Part shown: positions 13,378 to 18,641 of the stretch, in pieces
Position numbering within the stretch: the first letter of the stretch is position 1
How the letters are laid out: each line of letters starts with the position of its first letter
Assembly (NCBI GenBank): GCA_964645155.1
Contig: CAZYBG010000065.1
Span: 1 to 18,641 of the forward strand
Source: CAZYBG01 sp964645155
Lineage (GTDB): Bacteria > Pseudomonadota > Alphaproteobacteria > Rhodobacterales > Rhodobacteraceae
Direction: 5' to 3'
Length of the DNA: 18,641 nucleotides
Translations under genes and position numbers: made by a program
Notes under the pieces: model-generated
Told to the model about the DNA's origin: nothing
What the model saw: only the letters and a program-made list of their open reading frames with translations
The model's database searches: none

Positions 13378-14334
13378 TCAGACCCGGCGCAGGAAACCGT
13401 CGATCGCCGCCATGGCCTCGGCATCGTGGCCGACGAGCACGTGGCCGCCCTCGCGGAACACCAGAAGCTCCGCCCCCGGCACCGCGGCCGCGACATGGCG
13501 CGCCGCCGCCGCGGTGCCGAAGCGGTCGTCCTCTGCCGAGATCGCGAGCGTCGGCGCGGCGATGCGCCCGAGCGGCAGCGCCGGCGGGTCGCCGGCCCAG
13601 CGGGCGTCGTTCTTCAGGCCGGCCTCGCGCAGGCTGACCGGGAGGATCGCGCGGAGGATTGCGCGGACCCGCGCGCGCTCCGCCGGCGCGGCGGCATCTA
13701 CCAGCGCCGGATCGGTCGCGAGAAGCGTGGCGATCATCCGGTCCTCGGCCAGCCGGATGCCGAGCCAGATCGCCGCATCGGACCGCAGCCCGCGCTCGAT
13801 GATCCAGCGCGCGGCGGCGTTGGGCGGCGGCGGCGCGGGGCGGCCCGGCACATGGGTCGCGGGAACCAGCGCGACCAGCGCGGCCGTCCGGCCGGGATGA
13901 CGGAGCGCGAAGACCAGCGCCGGCAGCGCCCCGGCCGAGGCGCCGATGACCGGCAGCCGGTCGATGCCGAGCGCATCGAGCAGGTCGGCGAGCGCGTCGG
14001 CCTGCGCCTCGGGGCCGGGATCGGCCGGGAACGGCGTGCCGAGGTAGCCGAACCGCGACGGCGCGACGATCCGCCAGCCGAGCCGGCGCAGCCCCCGGGC
14101 CGCGACGAGGCCCTGGTCGTAGCCGCCGCCGGTGCCGTGGATCATCAGGAGCGGCGGCCCGTCGCCCGCCACGGCGTATTCGCAGGGTCCGTGGCGCGTC
14201 GGCGCGCTCTGCGGCGTACCGGCCGCGCGCAGCGCCGCCCGCGCCGCGCCCAGCACCCGCCGCTGGTCCTGCCACGCCACCCCGCCCGCCAGGATCGCAC
14301 CGATGCCGAGGGCGATGACCGGCCGTCTGCGCAT
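13378..14334 (-). CDS. Alpha/beta hydrolase with N-terminal membrane anchor
   Basis: 318 residues. MRRRPVIALGIGAILAGGVAW is a positively charged start plus a hydrophobic segment, so the protein is anchored in or exported across the inner membrane. The fold follows with oxyanion HGTGGGYDQG (about 65), nucleophile elbow GASAG (about 130), acid in ISAEDDRFG (about 270) and His in REGGHVLVGHD (about 295). The substrate is unknown. It converges on pmtA with only 30 bp between stops and is divergent from the oxidoreductase gene. It is unrelated in sequence detail to the PldB-like hydrolase at 6712. Confidence 0.8.
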   Translation of the reverse strand: MRRRPVIALGIGAILAGGVAWQDQRRVLGAARAALRAAGTPQSAPTRHGPCEYAVAGDGPPLLMIHGTGGGYDQGLVAARGLRRLGWRIVAPSRFGYLGTPFPADPGPEAQADALADLLDALGIDRLPVIGASAGALPALVFALRHPGRTAALVALVPATHVPGRPAPPPPNAAARWIIERGLRSDAAIWLGIRLAEDRMIATLLATDPALVDAAAPAERARVRAILRAILPVSLREAGLKNDARWAGDPPALPLGRIAAPTLAISAEDDRFGTAAAARHVAAAVPGAELLVFREGGHVLVGHDAEAMAAIDGFLRRV

Positions 14335-14469
14335 CCGCGGTCCCCTCCGGTCGCGGCGGCGAGCCTAGCACGGCCGCGCCGGGGTGGCGAGCCGCCGCGG
14401 GGGCTGGACCTTTGCCGGCCGACCCTGCCAGATGGCCCGCGACCGTACTGCGCGATGGGGGAGGACGGG

Positions 14470-15444
14470 ATGACAGGGGCTGTCCGCTGGGGGATCCTCG
14501 GCGCCGCGAAGTTCGCGCGCGAGCAGATGGGGCCCGCGATCCACGCCGCGCGCGGCGCCGATCTCGTCGCGCTCGGCACCTCGGCGCCGGACAAGGCCGC
14601 CGGCTTCCGCGACTTCTGCCCCGGCCTGCGGGTCCATGCGGGCTACGACGCGCTTCTCGCCGACCCCGCGGTCGAGGCGGTCTACGTGCCGCTGCCGAAC
14701 ACGCTGCATGTCGAATGGACGCTGAAGGCGCTCGCCGCCGGCAAGCACGTGCTGACCGAAAAGCCGATCGCGATGACCGCGGCCCAGATCGACGCGCTGA
14801 TCGCGGCGCGCGACCGCACGGGCCTGCTCGCGGCCGAGGCCTACATGATCGTCCACCACCCGCAATGGCAGCTCGCCCGGCGGCTGGTGGCCGAGGGCGC
14901 GATCGGCCGGCTGATCCACGCCGGCGGCTTCTTCAGCTACGACAACGCCGCCGACCCCGGCAACATCCGCAACCGCCCCGAGACCGGCGGCGGCAGCCTG
15001 CCCGACATCGGCGTCTACACCTGCGGCTCGGTCCGCTACGTGTCCGGCGAGGAGCCCGAGGCGGTGCGGTCCGAGATCGTGCGCGAGAACGGCGTGGACG
15101 TCACCGCCCATGTCGCCGCGCGGTTCCCCTCGTTCACCTTCCACGCCACGACCTCGATGCGGATGCACCCAAGGCAGGAGATGACGTTCCACGGCGACAG
15201 GGGCGTGATCCGGCTCACCGCGCCCTTCAACGCCGGTGTCTTCGGCGAGGCGCGGGTCGAGCTGCACCGCGGGCTCTCGGTCACCGTCGAGCGGTTTCCG
15301 GCCGCCAACCACTACGTGCTGCAGGTCGAGGCGTTCGGCCGGTCGCTCCGCGAGGGCGTGCCCTATGCCTGGCCGCTGGAACAGGCCAGGGGCACGCAGG
15401 CCATGCTCGACATGGCCTTTGCGGGTGAGGACACCCGCGCCTGA
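14470..15444 (+). CDS. Gfo/Idh/MocA family NAD(P)-dependent oxidoreductase
   Basis: 324 residues. The N-terminal Rossmann fold starts VRWGILGAAKFAREQMGPAI, and the family EKP motif is in HVLTEKPIAMT (about 91-101). The C-terminal alpha/beta domain includes AEAYMIVHHPQWQ and GGGSLPDIGVYTCG, with Asp and Tyr/His positions typical of the xylose dehydrogenase / dihydrodiol dehydrogenase branch. It probably oxidises a sugar or sugar derivative. The open frame continues far upstream by chance. The ATG at 14470 is chosen for its GGGGAGG 5 nt upstream; an alternative is 14455. It stands alone. Confidence 0.85.
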   Translation: MTGAVRWGILGAAKFAREQMGPAIHAARGADLVALGTSAPDKAAGFRDFCPGLRVHAGYDALLADPAVEAVYVPLPNTLHVEWTLKALAAGKHVLTEKPIAMTAAQIDALIAARDRTGLLAAEAYMIVHHPQWQLARRLVAEGAIGRLIHAGGFFSYDNAADPGNIRNRPETGGGSLPDIGVYTCGSVRYVSGEEPEAVRSEIVRENGVDVTAHVAARFPSFTFHATTSMRMHPRQEMTFHGDRGVIRLTAPFNAGVFGEARVELHRGLSVTVERFPAANHYVLQVEAFGRSLREGVPYAWPLEQARGTQAMLDMAFAGEDTRA

Positions 15445-15540
15445 CGCCGCCCGCGCGCCCCGCAGCCGGAGGGAGAGCCGGGCCGGAACTTCCGGGCGGC
15501 GCGCACGTTCGCCCCGGAACGCTCGGAACCGGAGGCGCAG

Positions 15541-16242
15541 ATGCAGGGCAGGACGATCGCGGTCTTCGGAGCGGGCGGGGCGACCGGGCGCGAGGTCGTC
15601 CGGCAGGCGGCCGAAGCGGGCGCCCGCGTGCGCGCGCTGGAGCTTCGCTGGCCCGACGCGCCCGACCTCCCGGCAGGCGCCGAGGCGCTTGCGGCCGATG
15701 TCCTCTCGGACCCGCTCGAGGACCACCTGCGCGACGCCGATGCGGTGATATCGGCCCTCGGCGTCGGCTTCGCGCCGCGGGCGCTGCTCGATCCGCCGCC
15801 GCTTTATACCGAGGGCACGCTGCGGATCGCACGCGCGATGCAGGCAGTGGGCGCGCGGCGCCTCGCCGTGATCTCGGCCAGCTTCGTCGCCACGATGGAC
15901 CGCGGGCCGCTGCACTTCCGGCTGCCCGCGACCCTCGCGCTGCACAACGTGCTGCGCGAGATGGCGCAGATGGAGCGCATCCTGCGGGCGATGGACAACA
16001 TCGACTGGACCGCGGTGCGCCCCGGCTGGCTGCTCGACGCGCCGCTGACCGCCGACTACGTGATCACGCCCGACGTGATCCCGAAGGACCTGATCCGCAC
16101 CCGCCACGCCGACCTCGCGCATTTCCTGCTGGCCTGCATCCGGTCGGGCGACTGGATCGGCCGCACCCCGGCGATCGCCCGGAAGGAGCCGCCGGAGGTC
16201 AGCTCGCCCATGGCGCTGCTGCGCGAACTGGCGCCGTCCTGA
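15541..16242 (+). CDS. NAD(P)-binding atypical SDR / NmrA-like protein
   Basis: 233 residues. The N-terminal dinucleotide motif is IAVFGAGGATGREVVRQA (GxGGxTG, residues 6-23), followed by DADAVISALGVG and a central SASFVATMD where the classical SDR Ser is present but YxxxK is not obvious. The line DWTAVRPGWLLDAP is typical of the atypical SDR a5/NmrA group, including flavin-reductase-like and redox-sensing proteins. The start ATG has GGAGG 5 nt upstream. The 96-bp gap before it contains a CCGGAA-C-TTCCGG palindrome (15483-15495). Function is unresolved. Confidence 0.75.
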   Translation: MQGRTIAVFGAGGATGREVVRQAAEAGARVRALELRWPDAPDLPAGAEALAADVLSDPLEDHLRDADAVISALGVGFAPRALLDPPPLYTEGTLRIARAMQAVGARRLAVISASFVATMDRGPLHFRLPATLALHNVLREMAQMERILRAMDNIDWTAVRPGWLLDAPLTADYVITPDVIPKDLIRTRHADLAHFLLACIRSGDWIGRTPAIARKEPPEVSSPMALLRELAPS

Positions 16243-16247
16243 GGGCC

Positions 16248-16285
16248 TGAGGCCGGCCGGCGAACCGGCGGGCGCCCCGGCCTCA
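16248..16285. terminator. Bidirectional stem-loop between convergent genes
   Basis: TGAGGCCGG (16248-16256) pairs with CCGGCCTCA (16277-16285), with an inner GCCGG-CGAA-CCGGC hairpin. It lies between the SDR stop (16242) and the immunity gene and includes the immunity stop codon. No T-run is present. Confidence 0.5.
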
Positions 16286-16951
16286 CCACGGGAACCGCCC
16301 GGTCGGCGCGCGCTTCGGGGTCGTGCTCGTGCGCAGGATCTGCGGAATGTAGTCGGTCCGGACCTCCTCCGGCGGGTAGGTCACGACCGGCAGGCGGGCC
16401 ACGAACGCGCCGTCAAGCAATTCGTCGAACGTCGGGAACGGGCCCAGCCACAGGTTGTCGAGCGGCACCGAGAGGGCCCGGTCGAGCATGCGCTTGCCGT
16501 CGAGGATCAGCGTCGGGAAGTCACCGTCGACGAAGGCGTCGGCGAAGAAGATGTGATACCAGCCGTTCGGGGCGTCGGGGCAGTCGAAGTCGCGGTATTC
16601 TCTCAGAAACAGATCGGGGCCGCTCTTTCCCGGGCGGGTATCCACCGCCATCGTGTACTCGATCTTCTTGACGTTCCCGGGGATCAGGTAGACGTCGATC
16701 CGACGGTAGACCCGCTCATCGCCCTCGAAGACCTCGATGTAGTAGACCGGGTCTTCCGGCGGGCCGAAGAGGATCGCGTAGTACGCGCCGCCGGCGTGCA
16801 TCGCCCGCGCCTGGTCGAGGGTGAGCATCTTCTTCTTGTCCACGTGGTGCTCGGGGTCGAACCCGTATCCAGTGCTGTAGTTCTTGAGGCACTGGACCGG
16901 CAGCCCGGACGGAAGACGGAGACGGGGAAAGTCCTCGGCGACCTGGCTCAT
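16283..16951 (-). CDS. Putative immunity protein for the adjacent toxin
   Basis: 222 residues, not recognised as a known family. It has no signal peptide or membrane segment, so it is cytoplasmic. It is rich in aromatic and acidic residues (GGAYYAILFGPPEDPVYYIE, APNGWYHIFFADAFVDGDFP) and appears to be one alpha/beta domain. The ATG overlaps the toxin stop as ATGA, and a strong AAGGAAGGAG 6 nt upstream lies in the last toxin codons, so it is made together with the toxin. Order (toxin then partner), tight coupling and cytoplasmic character fit an immunity protein. This is inference from context, with no recognised immunity fold. Confidence 0.6.
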   Translation of the reverse strand: MSQVAEDFPRLRLPSGLPVQCLKNYSTGYGFDPEHHVDKKKMLTLDQARAMHAGGAYYAILFGPPEDPVYYIEVFEGDERVYRRIDVYLIPGNVKKIEYTMAVDTRPGKSGPDLFLREYRDFDCPDAPNGWYHIFFADAFVDGDFPTLILDGKRMLDRALSVPLDNLWLGPFPTFDELLDGAFVARLPVVTYPPEEVRTDYIPQILRTSTTPKRAPTGRFPW

Positions 16952-18285
16952 CGGTAACTCCTTCCTTCGACATCCCGAATGCTGACATCATTTCTGCGCG
17001 CATGGTCCAGCACCGCCTGCGGGATCGGCCGCGCCTGCACCGGCACCTCCAGGACCAGCGGCTCGGGAAGGACCTGGTCATTGATCTGGAGCGCCCGGTT
17101 CCTTGACGTGTTTGCGACGGGCGTGCCCGGCCGATACTTGGTGCGCGCCTCGTCGATGTAGCTCATCGCCGTCGCCTCGCTGACCTCGGCCAGCTGGGTG
17201 TGTTTCCGGCTGATGGTGCCGGTGTTCGGCCCTGCGAGATTGAAGCTGTCCACCCGGGAGCGGCCGGATCGACCCACCCCGGAATCAACGTAGATTTCGT
17301 TGAAGTCATACCGGTCGGCATTGGCGCGATCGAAGTCGCTGCCGGCATCGCGCCGCGCCTGCCAGTCCGCCCGCGCATCTAGATCGGCCTTGGTGTACGG
17401 CCGCTCCCGGCCCTCGAGCGCGATGTCCTCGGCGGCGATCGCGTTGACCTCGGCCCGGGCGCGGGGCGTGAGCGCCGCGAGCGGGTCGTCGGCAGGCCGG
17501 CGGTCGCCATCGGCGTGGCGCGCGACGCGCAGGCCCTTGAGCGCCGCGCCGGCACCGACGACCATGCTGCCGGTCTCGGCTGCGAGCACGGCGAGGTCGG
17601 CCTGCGCGGCGGCGCGGACCCGGGCGCTTTCCTGCAGGATCGACAGGTCGGCGCGGCCGGCGCGGTAGTCGGCCTCGAGCTGGTCGGCCAGCGCGATCTG
17701 CGTGTCGTAGGTGCGGCGGACCTCCTCCGGCAGGTCGGGCAGCGCCTTCACCTGCTCGGCGACCGCGTCGATCCGGTTCTGCAGGCTCTCGGCCTGGCGG
17801 GCGGCGAAGGCGTCGGGAACAAGGCCCGTCGCCGCCTCCATGCCGACCGTTGCCGCCTCGAACGCGGCCTGGGCGGCGTTCTTCAGCCCCTCGAAGATGC
17901 CCGCCGCATAGTCGGCCGCGGTCTCGCCCAGTGCCGCCCGCTGGCCGGCCGCGATCGCTGCGGCTTCGAGATCCCGCTGTGCGGCGGTGTCGGGCGGCGG
18001 CGACGGCCCGGCCGCAGCCGGCGTGGCGGCGGCAAGGCGCACGGCCTCGGCGGCAGCACCGGGTGCACCGGTGGCTGTCGAGCCGCCAACCTGACGGGCA
18101 GTCTCCGCCAGCGTGCCGCCTGCGCCCTGGAGGGCATCACGTGCGACCGTGCCGCGTCCTTCGGACCCGATCGTTTCGGCTATCCGATCGGCGTCGGTGC
18201 GGCTTACGGCGGAGTCACGACCATTCGTGCTTTGCGCAGCGCGGTCGCCCGCCCGCTCCTTGGTCTCGGTGGCTCCGTCCGCCAT
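16948..18285 (-). CDS. Polymorphic toxin with C-terminal nuclease-like domain
   Basis: 445 residues from the ATG at 18285; alternatives are ATG 18297 and TTG 18339, the latter adding a hydrophobic MALAALAVLA start. Residues 1-230 are Ala-rich and helical, with no recognised delivery domain (no PAAR, VgrG, Rhs, LXG or filamentous haemagglutinin). A short hydrophobic GSMVVGAGAALKGL (about 240) resembles the pretoxin segment of such proteins. The last 120 residues (326-445) match a toxin domain I recall from CdiA/Rhs C-termini: FNEIYVDSGVG, RVDSF, then ISRKHTQLAEV, YIDEARTKYRPGTPVA, VLEVPVQARPIPQAVL and IRDVEGRSY. The D...SxK pattern suggests a restriction-endonuclease-like nuclease, but this is inferred. 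It is followed by its putative immunity gene. Confidence 0.65.
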   Translation of the reverse strand: MADGATETKERAGDRAAQSTNGRDSAVSRTDADRIAETIGSEGRGTVARDALQGAGGTLAETARQVGGSTATGAPGAAAEAVRLAAATPAAAGPSPPPDTAAQRDLEAAAIAAGQRAALGETAADYAAGIFEGLKNAAQAAFEAATVGMEAATGLVPDAFAARQAESLQNRIDAVAEQVKALPDLPEEVRRTYDTQIALADQLEADYRAGRADLSILQESARVRAAAQADLAVLAAETGSMVVGAGAALKGLRVARHADGDRRPADDPLAALTPRARAEVNAIAAEDIALEGRERPYTKADLDARADWQARRDAGSDFDRANADRYDFNEIYVDSGVGRSGRSRVDSFNLAGPNTGTISRKHTQLAEVSEATAMSYIDEARTKYRPGTPVANTSRNRALQINDQVLPEPLVLEVPVQARPIPQAVLDHARRNDVSIRDVEGRSYR

Positions 18286-18343
18286 GAATGACCCCATCGG
18301 ATGTGAGGTCGCCAGCACCGCTAAAGCTGCCAGAGCCAAGCCC

Positions 18344-18365
18344 GCCGGTCAATCTGGCCGGTCAA
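18344..18365. repeat. Direct repeat upstream of the toxin gene
   Basis: Two exact copies of GCCGGTCAA (18344-18352 and 18357-18365), 13 bp apart, lie 60-80 bp upstream of the toxin start. On the minus strand each reads TTGACCGGC and contains TTGACC, a -35-like hexamer. No matching -10 is obvious. Confidence 0.4.
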
Positions 18366-18378
18366 CCCGAACGGGTGC

Positions 18379-18641
18379 CTACCCCTCCATCGCCTCCAGC
18401 TCGTCGATCAGGCCGGCGATCATGCCGAGCCCCTTGTCCCAGAACCTCGGGTCCGAGGCGTCGAGGCCGAACGGGGCGAGGAGGTCGCCATGGTGCTTCG
18501 ACCCGCCGGCCCTCAGCATCTCGAAGTACTTCTCCTGGAAGCCCGCGTCGCCCTCCTCGTATACGGCATAGAGTGCGTTCACGAGGCCGTCGCCGAAGGC
18601 ATAGGCATAGACGTAGAACGGCGAGTGGACGAAGTGCGGGA
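18379..18641 (-). CDS. pepF: Oligoendopeptidase F, M3 family (C-terminal end only)
   Basis: The last 87 codons of a minus-strand gene entering from the right edge. The visible protein starts at PHFVHSPFYVYAYAFGDGL and continues through NALYAVYEEGD and FQEKYFEMLRAGGSKHH to a stop at 18379. HSPFYVYAYAFG and the following helices are the characteristic C-terminal part of M3-family oligoendopeptidases (PepF), cytoplasmic zinc peptidases acting on short peptides. The HExxH zinc site lies beyond the window. The gene ends 93 bp before the toxin start in the same direction, so read-through is possible. Confidence 0.9.
   Translation of the reverse strand, partial: PHFVHSPFYVYAYAFGDGLVNALYAVYEEGDAGFQEKYFEMLRAGGSKHHGDLLAPFGLDASDPRFWDKGLGMIAGLIDELEAMEG

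Noticed and set aside
13426..14469. Long upstream extension of the Gfo/Idh/MocA frame
   Set aside because: It runs antisense through the hydrolase gene. The family N-terminus and a good Shine-Dalgarno place the start at 14470.
14365..16122. 585-residue minus-strand open frame opposite the oxidoreductase and SDR genes
   Set aside because: Shadow frame spanning two real genes and their gap, with the Arg/Gly/His-rich composition of antisense frames.
16283..18339. Prophage or IS origin of the toxin cassette
   Set aside because: No integrase, transposase, terminal inverted repeats, tRNA or att-like duplication is visible. Transfer remains possible but is not shown by the sequence.

Overview
The window is GC-rich, gene-dense bacterial chromosome. 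It looks like an alphaproteobacterium of the Rhodobacterales (Rhodobacteraceae-like). Evidence is the block TPR protein - SUV3-like helicase - S4 RNA-binding protein - fdxA - carD, a Rhodobacterales-type RpoH, a small membrane protein resembling the DUF6476 family, and a Rhodobacter-type phosphatidylethanolamine N-methyltransferase. This placement comes from recognising proteins, not from a database search. One assembly gap of 10 N lies inside an rluD-like gene.

Layout: (i) 1-1138: the 5' end of a CDP-alcohol phosphatidyltransferase gene on the minus strand, divergent from xthA. (ii) 1233-6335, minus strand: a co-directional block read TPR protein, helicase, S4 protein, ferredoxin fdxA, then carD. 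carD follows a 282-bp gap with its own promoter-like site and a structured leader. (iii) 6423-8565, plus strand: SCP2-like protein, alpha/beta hydrolase and metallophosphoesterase. (iv) 8597-9952: a small membrane protein gene and an rluD-like pseudouridine synthase gene, divergent and sharing a CATG at their start codons. (v) 10050-11225: rpoH behind a promoter with an embedded palindrome, then a 28-residue membrane peptide gene whose Shine-Dalgarno is buried in a hairpin, then a strong stem-loop. (vi) 11297-13347: psd, pssA and pmtA, a gene set that can take CDP-diacylglycerol to phosphatidylserine, phosphatidylethanolamine and phosphatidylcholine. (vii) 13378-16242: an alpha/beta hydrolase, a Gfo/Idh/MocA oxidoreductase and an NAD(P)-binding protein. 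(viii) 16283-18285, minus strand: a probable polymorphic toxin gene overlapping by 4 nt a probable cognate immunity gene. (ix) 18379-18641: the 3' end of an M3-family oligoendopeptidase F gene.

Most of the window is housekeeping: DNA repair, transcription control, RNA metabolism and membrane lipid synthesis. The parts most worth a second look are the orphan toxin/immunity pair with an unrecognised immunity protein, the start-codon hairpin of the small ORF downstream of rpoH, and the palindromes at the rpoH promoter and at the divergent promoter near 6370. No tRNA, rRNA, CRISPR array, IS element or prophage gene was seen, and no gene-free stretch exceeds 300 bp. The longest is 282 bp (1743-2024), described under carD.
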